Assembly: GCA_963820075.1 (NCBI GenBank)
Contig: CAWFYS010000012.1
Coordinates: forward strand, 481,045-545,044
Direction: 5' to 3'
Length of the DNA stretch: 64,000 nt
From: Kumtagia sp963820075
GTDB taxonomy: Bacteria > Pseudomonadota > Alphaproteobacteria > Rhizobiales > Rhizobiaceae
In this document: positions 36,265 to 46,104 of the stretch, one piece after another
Layout: each line of letters starts with the position of its first letter
How positions within the stretch are numbered: the first letter of the stretch is position 1
Notes under the pieces: model-generated
Database searches by the model: none
The model's input: only the letters and a program-made list of their open reading frames with translations
What the model was told of the DNA's origin: nothing
Translations under genes and position numbers: made by a program

Positions 36265-37104
36265 CGTCAACCCCCGCGAAGTTTCAACAGCAGCACTATT
36301 CACCCGCCACAACAGCGGCTTGCGACAGGTCAACCGAACGAATTGAGTCCCCGGACGTACAGGCCGGCGGCAGGATAGCACGAACCGGGATGCTTGACGA
36401 CGCGGTGTCCACGCGCATGACAGATGAGATGCTTGGCGTGTTGCTTCCGCGGCTCGAACCCGCCTTGTCGCGTTGGCGCCGCGAATATGGAGCAGGTTGC
36501 GCTGCGGTCCGCCGAAGACCGGCGGCCGCTTCGGCAACCTTCACCTTGCCGAACAGCGTTCCGTCCGGGTCGGGGCAAGGGACGCGGTGAACAGCTTTTC
36601 CACATTGGCTTTGTTGTTGGCGCGATGACCCGCCGGATTTTGCTGCGATTGCCGTTTTACATGCGAATAGAATGTTCGTATATGATTGGAGCGGGACTGT
36701 TGGCTGGGAGGGCGGCGGAATCATGCGGTTGCGGCGCAAGCGCGTAGTGAGTTTACCTGCTGGCCAGGGGATCGCGCGTGCAAACGTGATCGCATGCGCC
36801 GCTCCCGGCGCGCATCGCGTTGCGACCGGTATCGAAGGACAGGCGCACGCCAGTCTCGCCGCCGGCCGCCCGGATATCGGGAGGCGCCGGCGCGGCGGAG
36901 CAGTTGCGCATGGACCGTATGATTGTCTCCGCAAATGCGCGTGCTTCGTTCATAAAGGCACGGTAGAAGCTTGCTGGGGGGCCGATTGGGACTTGAGCTT
37001 CGACCTCGGCGTCAAGAGCATGTACCGCGCGACCCGCGCCTGCGTGCCGGGACCGCCGATGCGAGCCGAGCCCGCGCCCGGTGTGACGATCTGAGGGAGC
37101 GCCG
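36265..37104. other. 840-bp region upstream of the ribose-type ABC operon
   Basis: No convincing gene. It holds the promoter and operator candidate at 36656-36684 and then about 400 bp of sequence with scattered open frames on both strands (for example 36723 onward forward, and 36753-37232 reverse) that lack family features. It may include a decayed gene, but I cannot name one. The ribosome-binding site of the ABC ATPase (GAGGGAG) lies at its right end. Confidence 0.5.
36656..36684 (+). promoter_or_regulatory. Sigma-70-type promoter with overlapping palindrome
   Basis: TTTACA (36656-36661) and TATATG (36679-36684) are separated by exactly 17 bases. The spacer is almost filled by an imperfect palindrome, ATGCGAA...TTCGTAT (36661-36681), as expected for a repressor that blocks polymerase. 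It is a plausible operator for the sugar importer that starts at 37105, with a long leader. The regulator gene is not in view. Confidence 0.45.
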
Positions 37105-38646
37105 ATGACCGTGCTCGTCTCCATGACCGGCATGAGCAAGTCCTTTCCGGGTGTGCGCGCGCTGCACAATGCTCGGCTGGATCTGCGCGCCGGCGAGGTG
37201 CACGCCCTGATGGGAGAGAACGGCGCCGGCAAGTCGACGCTGATGAAGATCCTGGCCGGGATCTACAAGGCCGATGAAGGCCAGATCCTGCTGGAAGGCC
37301 GGCCGGTCGAGATCGGTTCGCCCCGCCGGGCGCAGGAACTCGGCATCGGCATCATCCATCAGGAACTGAACCTGATGCCGGACCTGACGGCGGCGCAGAA
37401 CATCTTCATCGGCCGCGAGCCGAAGAAGTTCGGCGGACTGCTGCTCGACGACGCCAGGCTCAACGCCGACGCCGCCGAAATCTTTGCCGCCATGCATTTG
37501 AAGCTCGATCCGCAAACGCAGGTGTCGCGCCTGACAATAGCGCGCCAGCAGATGATCGAGATCGCCAAGGCGCTCTCCTACCGTTCGCGTGTTCTCATCA
37601 TGGACGAGCCGACCGCCGCGCTGAACGATGCCGAGATCAACGAGCTCTTCTTGATCATCCGCCGGCTCAAGGGGGAAGGCGTCGGCATCGTCTACATCTC
37701 CCACAAGATGGACGAGCTGAAGCGCATCGCCGACCGCGTTACGGTCATGCGGGACGGCGAATACATCGACACCGTGCCCGCCGAAACCACGCCGGTCGCA
37801 AGAATCATCGCCATGATGGTCGGCCGCACGCTGTCGGACGAGCGCCCGTCCATCCCCGACCTCTCCAGGTCGGAGATCGTGCTCGAGGCGAGGAACCTTA
37901 GCCGCGGCACCGAGATCCGCGACGTGAGCTTCTCGCTGCGCAAGGGCGAGATTCTCGGCTTCGCCGGCTTGATGGGCGCCGGCCGCACCGAGGTCGCCCG
38001 CGCCATATTCGGCGCCGATCCGATCGACGGCGGCGAGGTCTTTGTCCACGGCAGGAAGACCCGCATCCGCCGGCCCCGGGACGCAGTCGATGCCGGCATC
38101 GGCTATCTCTCGGAGGACCGCAAGCATTTCGGCCTGGCTGTCGGCATGGACGTCCGCAACAATATTGCGATGGCAAGCCTTGACCGCTTCGCAGGGGCTG
38201 GCGGGCTGCTCAGCGAAGCCGCCATGCATGACGCGGCGGTTGGCTACATCGGCCGCCTGTCGATCAAGACGCCCTCCGATCAGCAGGAAGTCAGGCTTCT
38301 CTCCGGCGGCAACCAGCAGAAGGTGGTCATCGCCAAATGGCTGCTGCGCAACTGCGAGGTCCTGATCTTCGACGAGCCGACGCGCGGCATCGATGTCGGC
38401 GCCAAGAGCGAGGTCTACAGCCTCCTCAACAGCCTCGCCGCCGAGGGGCGCGCCATCATCGTCATTTCCTCCGAATTGCCTGAGATACTGCGTCTCAGCC
38501 ACCGCATCGCGGTCATGTGCGAGGGCCGGCTGACCGGCATCCTGCCGGGCGGCGCATCGCAGGAGGAGGTCATGCGGCTGGCGACCCTCAGAAGCAGCAG
38601 CGTGGTGACGACCGACGAGAAGCCGGCAAAGGAGCTTTTGCAATGA
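37105..38646 (+). CDS. Sugar ABC transporter ATP-binding protein, RbsA/MglA type
   Basis: A 513-residue double ATPase of the CUT2 (ribose/galactose-type) importers. The first half has Walker A GENGAGKST, LTIARQQMIEIAKAL as signature region and VLIMDEPTAAL; the second half has the degenerate P-loop GLMGAGRTE, the signature LSGGNQQKVVIAKWLL and LIFDEPTRGIDVG. It starts three genes in ATPase-permease-binding-protein order and overlaps the permease by four bases. No sugar kinase or isomerase is beside it, so the substrate is open; ribose-like pentoses or branched sugars are typical. Confidence 0.95.
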   Translation: MTVLVSMTGMSKSFPGVRALHNARLDLRAGEVHALMGENGAGKSTLMKILAGIYKADEGQILLEGRPVEIGSPRRAQELGIGIIHQELNLMPDLTAAQNIFIGREPKKFGGLLLDDARLNADAAEIFAAMHLKLDPQTQVSRLTIARQQMIEIAKALSYRSRVLIMDEPTAALNDAEINELFLIIRRLKGEGVGIVYISHKMDELKRIADRVTVMRDGEYIDTVPAETTPVARIIAMMVGRTLSDERPSIPDLSRSEIVLEARNLSRGTEIRDVSFSLRKGEILGFAGLMGAGRTEVARAIFGADPIDGGEVFVHGRKTRIRRPRDAVDAGIGYLSEDRKHFGLAVGMDVRNNIAMASLDRFAGAGGLLSEAAMHDAAVGYIGRLSIKTPSDQQEVRLLSGGNQQKVVIAKWLLRNCEVLIFDEPTRGIDVGAKSEVYSLLNSLAAEGRAIIVISSELPEILRLSHRIAVMCEGRLTGILPGGASQEEVMRLATLRSSSVVTTDEKPAKELLQ

Positions 38647-39641
38647 GCACCACCACGGTGCCGACCACCGTCACGTCCTCCCGCCGTTTTTCCGGCGCGC
38701 AGCACCGGCTGCTCGCCTTCAGCGGCCTGATCGTGCTGATGGCGGTGTTCAGCCTTGCCTCGCCCAATTTCCTGCAAACCAGCAATATCCTCAGCATCCT
38801 GCAGGCGACCTCCGTCAACGGTGTGCTGGCCGTCGCGGCCACGCTGGTCATCATCACCGGCGGCATCGATCTTTCCGTCGGCACTTTGATGACCTTCTGC
38901 GCCGTCATCGCCGGAGTAGTCCTGACCTTCTGGGGCCTGCCGCTGCCGTTCGGCGTCGTCGGCGCGATTGCCGCCGGCGCCGTGGTCGGCACCGTTTCCG
39001 GCACTTTCATCGCCAAGCTGAAGATCCCGCCCTTCATCGCCACGCTCGGCATGATGCTGATCCTCAAGGGCCTGTCGCTGGTCATTTCCGGCACGAAGCC
39101 GATCTATTTCAACGACACGCCGGGCTTCACCCAGATTTCGACAGGTTCGCTGATCGGCGCGGCTATCCCGGCCCTTCCGATCCCCAACGGCGTATTGATC
39201 CTCTTCGTGGTCGCGGCGTGCGCGGCCTTCATCCTCGACCGCACGCTGCTCGGACGCTTCACCTTCGCGCTTGGCAGCAACGAGGAGGCGGTGCGTCTAT
39301 CGGGCGTCAATACCGACCGCTGGAAGATCGCCGTCTATGCGCTCGCCGGCAGCATATGCGGCGTCGCCGGCCTGCTGATTGCCTCGCGCCTCAATTCCGC
39401 CCAGCCGGCGCTCGGCCAGGGCTACGAACTCGACGCCATCGCAGCGGTCGTCATCGGCGGCACGTCGCTCAGCGGCGGCCGCGGCACGATCATCGGAACG
39501 CTGATCGGCGCACTCATCATCAGCGTGCTCGCCAACGGCCTGCGCATCCTGTCGGTCGCGCAGGAATGGCAGACCGTCGTCACGGGCTCGATCATCATAC
39601 TCGCCGTGTACACCGACATCCTGCGGCGGCGCCGGATGTGA
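38643..39641 (+). CDS. Sugar ABC transporter permease, RbsC type
   Basis: A 332-residue inner-membrane permease of the RbsC/BPD_transp_2 family with eight or more hydrophobic helices. It contains the conserved ITGGIDLSVGTLMTF segment and the cytoplasmic coupling loop LGSNEEAVRLSGVNTDRWKI, followed by ELDAIAAVVIGGTSLSGGRGT. Start ATG 38643 overlaps the ATPase stop (ATGA); the frame runs further upstream but only as a shadow. It is one half of the homodimeric channel of the importer encoded here. Confidence 0.95.
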   Translation: MSTTTVPTTVTSSRRFSGAQHRLLAFSGLIVLMAVFSLASPNFLQTSNILSILQATSVNGVLAVAATLVIITGGIDLSVGTLMTFCAVIAGVVLTFWGLPLPFGVVGAIAAGAVVGTVSGTFIAKLKIPPFIATLGMMLILKGLSLVISGTKPIYFNDTPGFTQISTGSLIGAAIPALPIPNGVLILFVVAACAAFILDRTLLGRFTFALGSNEEAVRLSGVNTDRWKIAVYALAGSICGVAGLLIASRLNSAQPALGQGYELDAIAAVVIGGTSLSGGRGTIIGTLIGALIISVLANGLRILSVAQEWQTVVTGSIIILAVYTDILRRRRM

Positions 39642-39747
39642 TCCTGGCCATTTCGTGCGGCGCAAGCCGCGCCAAGACCAAAAAGAGGGCAACAAAGCCC
39701 CGAGGAAGACCCAACGAACAACAACCGAACACCCTCAAGGAGGATTT

Positions 39748-40692
39748 ATGTTCACTCGTCGCATGGTTCTCGGCGCGCTCGGCGCCGCCACGTTGCTTGG
39801 CTCGGGGAGCCTAGCGCTCGCCCAGGACAAGCCGTACATCGCGCTGGTCTCCAAGGGCTTTCAGCACCAGTTCTGGCAGGCCGTGAAGGCCGGAGCCGAC
39901 AAGGCCGCGACCGATCTCGGCGTAACCGTCACCTTCGAAGGTCCGGATTCCGAGACCCAGGTCGACCGCCAGATCGACATGCTGGCAGCGGTACTCGCCA
40001 AGAAGCCCGCGGCAATCGGCTTCGCCGCGCTCGACAGCCAGGCGGCGATCCCGCTCCTGCAGCAGGCGAAGGACGCCAACATTCCCGTCGTCGCTTTCGA
40101 CTCCGGCGTCGACAGCGACATTCCGATCGCCACCGCTTCGACCAACAACCTCGCGGCGGCGGCGCTCGCCGCCGACAAGATGGCCGAAATGATCGGCGGT
40201 GAAGGAAAGGTCGCGCTCGTGGTGCACGACCAGACGAGCCGCACCGGCATCGACCGGCGCGACGGCTTCGTCAACCGCATCAAGGAAAACCATCCGAAGA
40301 TCGAAATCGTCGCGACCGAATATGGCGACGGCGATCACCTGAAGTCGACCGAAATCACCAAGGCGATCCTGCAGGCGAACCCCGATCTCAAGGGTATCTT
40401 CGGCGCCAACGAAGGCTCGGCGATCGGCGTCGTCAATGGCGTCAAGGAGATGAACCGCCAGGTCGTCATCATCGGCTACGACTCCGGCGCCCAGCAGAAG
40501 CAGGCGATCCGCGACGGGCTGATGGCCGGCGCGATCACGCAGAACCCGGTCGGCATCGGCTACAAGACCGTGGAAGCGGCCGTGAAGGCGACCAAGGGCG
40601 AAGCCGTCGAGAAGAACATCGATACCGGCTTCTACTATTACGACAAGTCGAACATCGACAGCCCGGAAGTCGCCGCCGTTCTTTACGACTGA
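39748..40692 (+). CDS. Periplasmic sugar-binding protein, RbsB type
   Basis: A 314-residue exported solute-binding protein. The signal peptide is MFTRRMVLGALGAATLLGSG followed by SLALAQD, with cleavage after ALA. The mature part is a type I periplasmic fold: YIALVSKGFQHQFWQAVKAGADKA, PVVAFDSGVDSDIP, GIFGANEGSAIGVVNGVKE and VVIIGYDSG. I chose ATG 39748, which follows AAGGAGG. It delivers the sugar to the permease and ATPase encoded upstream; a 106-bp gap precedes it. A perfect hairpin just after its stop probably ends the transcript. Confidence 0.95.
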   Translation: MFTRRMVLGALGAATLLGSGSLALAQDKPYIALVSKGFQHQFWQAVKAGADKAATDLGVTVTFEGPDSETQVDRQIDMLAAVLAKKPAAIGFAALDSQAAIPLLQQAKDANIPVVAFDSGVDSDIPIATASTNNLAAAALAADKMAEMIGGEGKVALVVHDQTSRTGIDRRDGFVNRIKENHPKIEIVATEYGDGDHLKSTEITKAILQANPDLKGIFGANEGSAIGVVNGVKEMNRQVVIIGYDSGAQQKQAIRDGLMAGAITQNPVGIGYKTVEAAVKATKGEAVEKNIDTGFYYYDKSNIDSPEVAAVLYD

Positions 40693-40705
40693 TCGACCGA
40701 GCGCG

Positions 40706-40731
40706 AATGGAGGCGGGCGTCCGCCTCCATT
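40706..40731. terminator. Hairpin between convergent rbsB-type and phaZ genes
   Basis: AATGGAGGCGG and CCGCCTCCATT form an 11-bp perfect stem with a four-base loop (GCGT). It sits in the 103-bp gap between two convergent genes, so it may terminate both. There is no long U run on either side. Confidence 0.75.
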
Positions 40732-40795
40732 CCAATCTCATCGGGCGGATCGCCGCGCGGCCAATCAATCCGGTTTGAGGAACAAAGCCAGGTGC

Positions 40796-42010
40796 CTACT
40801 CCATGGCCAGGATCATGTTGCGGGCGACCGGATAGATCTCGCGCTCCCAACGCTTGCCGCTGAACACGCCGAAGTGCCCGACATTGGCCTGGAAGTGGTG
40901 GCGCTTCAGGTGCGGACGCAGCGAGCGGCACAGATCGTGCGCGGCGGCGGTCTGGCCGAGCGCGCAGATGTCGTCGCGGCCACCTTCCACCGTCAACAGC
41001 GCCGTGCCGCGTATCTGGCCCGGATCGACCCTTCGGCCGCGGAAGGTGAAGTCGCCGGTGGCCAGCTCGGCCTTCTGGAAGACGCGGTCGATGGTCTCGA
41101 TGTAGAATTCCTCGGTAAGGTCGAGCACGGCGAAATACTCGTCGTAGAACGTCTTGATCTTCTCCGCTTCGACCGTCTCGCCCTTCGCCAGATGGTCATG
41201 GAGCCGGCGATGCGCGGCCTCGTGGCGATCCATGTTCATACCCATGAAGGCGGCGAGTTGCAGGAAGCCCGGATAGACCCGCCGCCCTCTGCCGCCATGG
41301 CGCCAGGGCACGCGGCTGATCAGCGAATTCTCGAACCAGTCGAGCGGCCGCGACAGCGCGAGTTCGTTGACCTTGGTCGGGCTCTCGCGCGGGTCGATTG
41401 GTCCGGCCATCAGCGTCATGCTGCGCGGGGTCGCGGGATGCCGGTCCTCCGACATGATTGCGACGGCGGCCAGTGTCTGTACACAGGGCTGGCAGATGGC
41501 CAGCACATGGCCGCGCGGGCCTATCGCCTCCAGGAAACGTATGAGATAGGCGACATAGTCGTCGACGCCGAAGCGGCCGGCCGAAAGCGGCACGTCGCGA
41601 GCGTTGGCCCAGTCGGTGACGTAGACCTCGTGGTCTCGCAGCAGGGTTCGCACCGTGCCGCGCAGCAGCGTGGCGAAATGGCCCGACAGCGGCGCGACCA
41701 CCAGCACGCGCGGCTGTGGCGTGTCGATGTCCTTGGCGAAGCGCAGCAGCTTGCCGAAGGGCAGGTCGAGCGCGGTCTCGATCGTGACGGCAACCTCGCG
41801 ATTGCCGACCAAGACCGGCCCGATGCCGAAGTCCGGCCGCTCATGGGAGATCCTGAAGCGCGATATCATCTCCAGCGCCGCGGCCATGCGCCGCCGGAGT
41901 TCCTCGCCCGGCCCTCCGAAAGCGGCCGTGGAGAATGCCATCATGCGCCGGGCGACAAACCGGACCGGCGATATGAGGTCATCCTGGAGCTGATAGGCAT
42001 GGTAGAGCAT
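40796..42010 (-). CDS. phaZ: Intracellular polyhydroxybutyrate depolymerase
   Basis: A 404-residue enzyme that mobilises stored PHB granules. It has the alpha/beta-hydrolase PHB_depo fold with the catalytic nucleophile motif AICQPCVQT, in which cysteine replaces serine, as in intracellular PhaZ enzymes. MLYHAYQLQDDLISPVRFVAR at the N-terminus and KRHHFQANVGHFGVFSGKRWEREIYP at the C-terminus (with the catalytic histidine) are family hallmarks. It is divergent from a GST gene. Cytoplasmic and granule-associated. Confidence 0.95.
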   Translation of the reverse strand: MLYHAYQLQDDLISPVRFVARRMMAFSTAAFGGPGEELRRRMAAALEMISRFRISHERPDFGIGPVLVGNREVAVTIETALDLPFGKLLRFAKDIDTPQPRVLVVAPLSGHFATLLRGTVRTLLRDHEVYVTDWANARDVPLSAGRFGVDDYVAYLIRFLEAIGPRGHVLAICQPCVQTLAAVAIMSEDRHPATPRSMTLMAGPIDPRESPTKVNELALSRPLDWFENSLISRVPWRHGGRGRRVYPGFLQLAAFMGMNMDRHEAAHRRLHDHLAKGETVEAEKIKTFYDEYFAVLDLTEEFYIETIDRVFQKAELATGDFTFRGRRVDPGQIRGTALLTVEGGRDDICALGQTAAAHDLCRSLRPHLKRHHFQANVGHFGVFSGKRWEREIYPVARNMILAME

Positions 42011-42129
42011 CGCCGAAATCCCTCATCGTGCCGCCGCGATGCGGCAGCGCAAAAAAGCTAGTGCAAAACTTGCTGCAATGCGAGAGGATCGCGGAAGGAA
42101 AACGATCCACCTGGCAGGTGTGGGAGGCG

Positions 42130-42783
42130 ATGGCGCGCGCGACACTGACGATTTCCTCGAAGAACTACTCCTCGTGGTCGCTGCGGGGCTGGCTTCTATG
42201 CCGCATGGCGGGGTTGGATTTCGAGGAGAAACTGGCGGAACTCGACGCCGACGCCCGGCAGGAACTGCTGCTGCTGTCGCCCTCGGTGCTGGTGCCGCGC
42301 CTGACCCATGACGGCGTCACGGTATGGGACACTCTGGCGATCGCCGAATATCTCAACGAGATCGCGCCCGGGGCCGGGCTGCTGCCGGCTGGCATGGCGG
42401 CGCGGGCGCATTGCCGGGCGGTGTCGGGCGAGATTCATTCCGGCTTCTACAATCTGCGCTCGGCTCTGCCGATGAACCTGAAGGCCCGCCACGGCCGCTT
42501 CAAGATATTCTCGGGCGCGCGGCCGGATGTCGAGCGCGTCGCGACGATCTGGACCGAGTGTCTGGAGACCTATGGCGGCCCGTGGCTGTTCGGTGCCGCG
42601 CCCACGGTGGCCGACGCCATGTACGCGCCGGTCTGCTCGCGTTTCCGCACCTATGCGGTGGACCTGGAGCCGGGCCTGGCGGCCTATTGCGAAACGGTCT
42701 TCTCCTGGCCGTTGATGGCCGAATGGACCGAAGGGGCAATGGCCGAGCCGGACGAAATAGTCGAACTCGAAGTGGAATTCTGA
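42130..42783 (+). CDS. Glutathione S-transferase family protein
   Basis: A 217-residue GST-fold protein. The N-terminal thioredoxin-like domain has SSKNYSSWSLRGWLL, with the Ser-rich catalytic loop, and VPRLTHDGVTVWDTLAIAEYLNE, which carries the cis-proline and the glutathione-binding Asp-Thr. The C-terminal helical domain includes GAAPTVADAMYAPVCSRF. The start at ATG 42130 follows GGGAGG. The substrate is unknown; this subfamily is common in Rhizobiales. Confidence 0.92.
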   Translation: MARATLTISSKNYSSWSLRGWLLCRMAGLDFEEKLAELDADARQELLLLSPSVLVPRLTHDGVTVWDTLAIAEYLNEIAPGAGLLPAGMAARAHCRAVSGEIHSGFYNLRSALPMNLKARHGRFKIFSGARPDVERVATIWTECLETYGGPWLFGAAPTVADAMYAPVCSRFRTYAVDLEPGLAAYCETVFSWPLMAEWTEGAMAEPDEIVELEVEF

Positions 42784-43029
42784 ACAACGAGCGGAGAGCG
42801 CCCGAGAACCGGCGGGATCGTCTCCCGCGAGCCGGGCGCGTTGCCCTCGATCGCCGTCTTCAAGAACCCGTCAGAGCCGGGCGTCGGTGCATGGATCCGG
42901 CGTTGAACGGCAGCCGATCTTTGAAGGGACATGACTATACGAAGCTTGCTTGCGGCGGACGGTTCGGGCGTGCGCACGCAAGCATTCCACCCGTGACCCG
43001 CATAGCCGGCCAGGGCGGCGCGGGCTTCG

Positions 43030-43245
43030 CTACTCCTTGTCCTCGTATTTGAAGGATACGCTGACCTTGGCGCGGTAGGCCTCAACCTTCCCGTCCTTCA
43101 TCTGGAGGTCGAGTTTCACCACCTCGGCGATGCGCAGGTCTCGCAAGCTGCTCGAGGCGCGCTCCACCGCGGCACGCGCGGCATCGTCCCAGGATTCGGT
43201 GCTCGTGCCGACCAGTTCGATGATCTTGTAGACGCTATTCGACAT
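43030..43245 (-). CDS. Dodecin family flavin-binding protein
   Basis: A 71-residue protein that matches the dodecin pattern along its whole length: VYKIIELVGTSTESWDDAAR, AVERASSSLRDLRIAEVV and a final YRAKVSVSFKYE strand. Dodecins form a hollow dodecamer that stores and protects riboflavin or FMN. The ATG at 43245 follows GGAGGGACCT. It is a single-gene unit. Confidence 0.95.
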   Translation of the reverse strand: MSNSVYKIIELVGTSTESWDDAARAAVERASSSLRDLRIAEVVKLDLQMKDGKVEAYRAKVSVSFKYEDKE

Positions 43246-43582
43246 AGGTCCCTCCAGTTTGATCCGTTTGACGGATTTGCCTGGCGGCGGCTCGTTTCCT
43301 TGCCGCCGCGCGGCTTATTGTAGCGGGTCTTCCGGTGCATGGTTAGTGCGTAGTCGCACCCATATGGGCGACGGCCTGGAGCCAGGTCTCCAAGGCGAGT
43401 CCCTGCTCTGCCGTAGCAACGCAGGCGACTTTGACGACATGGCGAAATCGGCCTCCTTCTTGGCGGTAGAGGTCGGGGCCGGCAATTCAAGCTGATCCAC
43501 ACCGGCCGCATGGGATGACCCAGCACGCTGGCGTCCTGCGGACGCCGCCGATCGGATTGGGGGGCCTGCAGCGGTAGGCGAC
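43246..43582. other. Intergenic region between dodecin and SLC13 permease genes
   Basis: 337 bp with no supported gene. Short open frames on both strands (43259-43495 forward and 43315-43500 reverse) overlap each other and have no family features. It should hold the dodecin promoter near its left end and the 3-prime flank of the permease gene at its right end. Confidence 0.5.
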
Positions 43583-45364
43583 CTACCGCATCATCGGCCA
43601 GACCATCATAAGCAATGGCACGGCGGCCAGAACGACGATAACCGATAGCGGAAGGCCGAGCCGCGGATAGTCGGAAAACCGGTATCCGCCCGGCCCCATG
43701 ACCAGCGTGTTGCACTGGTGGCCGATCGGGGTGAGGAAGTCGCATCCCGCGCCGATCGCCACCGCCATCAGGAATGCTTCCGGTCTGTAGCCGAGGCTCG
43801 AGGCGAAGCCGGCCGCGATCGGAGCCATGACCAGAACCGTCGCAGCGTTGTTGAGGAACGGTGTCACCGCCATGGCGGTGACGAGGATCAGCGCCAGCGC
43901 TCCGTAAGGCGGCAGTCCGGCGGCGATATCGGCCAGAACCGTGGCCAATACTTCCGTAGCTCCTGTCGTTCGCAGTGAATCGCTGACCGGAATGAGCGTC
44001 GCCAGCATCACGAGAATCGGCCCGTCGACGGAGGCGTAGACCTCGCGCAGCGGCACGACCTTGAACAGCACCATGGCCACGGCCGCCGCGAAGAATGCCA
44101 CGTCGACCGGGATGAGGCCGAGCGCCGTCGTTCCCATTGCGGCGGCGAGGATCGCCACGGGCACGATGCCGCGCCGCGCGCTTCCGATCAGCAGCGGGCG
44201 CTCGGCCAATGGAAGCAGATGGAACTCGCGCAATAGCTCAGGCAGGGCGGTTTGCTCGCCCTGCAGCAAGATCACATCTCCAAGGCGAAAAACGATACCG
44301 CCGGGATCGCGGTCGAGACGCTCGCCCTTGCGGCTCACCGCGAGCAGGTTGACGTTGAAGCGGTGGTAGAGCAGAAGCCCCTTCGCCGACCAGCCAATCA
44401 GGCTGGAGCCTTCGCCGACCACCGCTTCGATCACCAGAATCTCCGCCGAACGGCCCTCCTGCGTCAACTTGCGGTCCCCGGTGATGCTTAGCTTGGCCTG
44501 CGCCACCAGCCGGTCGAGCGCTTGCGGGTCGCCTTCGATAATCAGGCGGTCGCCAATGCGCAACTCGGCGTCGGGAAACGGCGTGATCCTGAGCGTACCG
44601 TCACGCAGAATCGAGGTGATCACGGCTTCGTTCGACGCCAGCTTCAGGAGATCGGCGACCGTCTTGCCGGCAACCGAGGATCCTTCCGTCACCTTGGCCT
44701 CGGCGACATAGTTCTTGATATCGAGCGCGTGATGGACGGAGACATCCTGGCGGACTCGCGGCGGGACGATCCAGTAGAACAGCACCAGGAAAACAATCCC
44801 CAACCCCGTCAGCGACAGGCCGACCGGGGTGAAATCGAACATGCCGAAACTCTCGCCGGTAATCTCTTCGCGCAGCCGCGACACGACTATGTTGGGCGAG
44901 GTGCCTATCTGCGTCATCAACCCGCCGAGCAGCGCGGCAAAGGACATCGGCATCAGGAATGCGGAAGGCGGGGTATTGGAGCGGCGTGCGAACTGGAAGG
45001 CAATCGGGATCATGATTGCAAGGGCGCCGATGTTCTTCACGAAGGCGGACAGCACCGCGACGGTGATGACCAGCAGCGCAAGCTGGGTGCGCACGCCAGC
45101 AAGATTGGGCGAGAAGCGCTGCAGCGCGAATTCCATAATGCCGCTGCGAGCCACTCCCGCGCTGACCAGGAGCGCGCTGCCGACGATGATGACGATATCG
45201 TCGCTGAAGCCGCTAAACGCCTTGTCCGGCGGCACGACGCCGACCGCGAGCGCGATGAGCAGCGAAAGGGCGGCGACAAGGTCGTAGCGAAAGCGGCCCC
45301 ACAGGAAGGCCGCCATCATCAGGACGATCACGGCAATCGAAAGAGACTGCGGCCCGGTCAGCAT
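43583..45364 (-). CDS. SLC13 family permease with TrkA-C (RCK_C) domains
   Basis: A 593-residue inner-membrane anion transporter of the divalent anion/sodium symporter superfamily. About ten hydrophobic helices lie in two halves, with a cytoplasmic insert at about residues 210-390. The insert contains two RCK_C domains (FPDAELRIGDRLIIEGD and GGIVFRLGDVILLQGE). The helix-hairpin motifs GLMTQIGTSPNIVVS and DFLTPIGHQCNTLVMGPGGY are the ion-binding signatures of this family. Substrates in the family include sulfate, tellurite, dicarboxylates and phosphate; none can be chosen from sequence alone. Confidence 0.9.
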   Translation of the reverse strand: MLTGPQSLSIAVIVLMMAAFLWGRFRYDLVAALSLLIALAVGVVPPDKAFSGFSDDIVIIVGSALLVSAGVARSGIMEFALQRFSPNLAGVRTQLALLVITVAVLSAFVKNIGALAIMIPIAFQFARRSNTPPSAFLMPMSFAALLGGLMTQIGTSPNIVVSRLREEITGESFGMFDFTPVGLSLTGLGIVFLVLFYWIVPPRVRQDVSVHHALDIKNYVAEAKVTEGSSVAGKTVADLLKLASNEAVITSILRDGTLRITPFPDAELRIGDRLIIEGDPQALDRLVAQAKLSITGDRKLTQEGRSAEILVIEAVVGEGSSLIGWSAKGLLLYHRFNVNLLAVSRKGERLDRDPGGIVFRLGDVILLQGEQTALPELLREFHLLPLAERPLLIGSARRGIVPVAILAAAMGTTALGLIPVDVAFFAAAVAMVLFKVVPLREVYASVDGPILVMLATLIPVSDSLRTTGATEVLATVLADIAAGLPPYGALALILVTAMAVTPFLNNAATVLVMAPIAAGFASSLGYRPEAFLMAVAIGAGCDFLTPIGHQCNTLVMGPGGYRFSDYPRLGLPLSVIVVLAAVPLLMMVWPMMR

Positions 45365-45852
45365 CAGCGTACCCGCAATGGCTAGAAGCAGGACGAGTTT
45401 GGGCGGAGTCGTTCACCCTGCGCTAACTCCTTGTTATGACGCATCATCGCGAAAAATCTGCAACTTTTCGCTATCATGCCCCAGCTCAAGTGGTTCAGAT
45501 TATCACGTCCGCTTTCCGACGATGAGCCCGTTTGCGAGCATTGCGCAAGCCGTTATGCGGCTTTCTCCGGTTCTGGCTCGGGTTGCGCGAGATGGTTGAG
45601 CCTGCAGCAGCGGCACATGATACCAAGAGCAATGAAGGTTGCCGTCTGGTGCGATGGAGCGTGCTCTGGCAAGTCGGCGCTCAGGGCCGCTGGCATGATT
45701 TGTGGCCGATGTTGGCAGCCTTTTACTACGTCGCCGATTCAACAAATCTGCGTCGTGAAAAGGCTCCTTGGCAGCTCGGCCCTGTCGACGCCAAGGCCGA
45801 CGCAGCGGTCCAAAAGCGCCGCACCTCGTGGATAAAAACAAATGGGAACCGG
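45365..45852. other. Region without a supported gene between SLC13 permease and ars locus
   Basis: 488 bp where open frames on both strands (45503-46039 reverse, 45532-46143 forward) overlap but look non-coding. It includes the promoter side of the permease gene at its left end. I see no RNA gene or repeat. Confidence 0.5.
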
Positions 45853-46104
45853 TTATCGGCCGTTTTGGGAAAAGGGCTGAAAGCCGATTCTGGCCGCCCC
45901 GATTTCGCGTCGAAGCTCGTTCTCGACTGCCGCCGTCAAAGCTTCGGCAGTGGTCGCGCCCTGCCGAAACAGCGACAGGATGCGACAACCGGCTCGCTCC
46001 AGCTCGAATTTGTCCTCCTTGATGCCCGCCCTCTGGCAAAAGTCATCCAGCGCGGCGGTCAGTATGGCGAGCTGCGGGGGGTCAATAACACCGGTGAAAG
46101 GCAT
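45853..46104 (-). CDS. Small hypothetical protein
   Basis: An 83-residue soluble protein beginning MPFTGVIDPPQLAILTAALDDFCQ, with a helical pattern and a GATTAEALTAAVENELR stretch. Composition and codon use look like a real small gene, and similar small proteins occur widely in Rhizobiales, but no function is known to me. It is isolated. Confidence 0.6.
   Translation of the reverse strand: MPFTGVIDPPQLAILTAALDDFCQRAGIKEDKFELERAGCRILSLFRQGATTAEALTAAVENELRREIGAARIGFQPFSQNGR

Noticed and set aside
36672..37094. Forward ORF upstream of the sugar ABC operon
   Set aside because: No ribosome-binding site, no recognisable domain and uneven composition. I treat the stretch as non-coding or a decayed gene.
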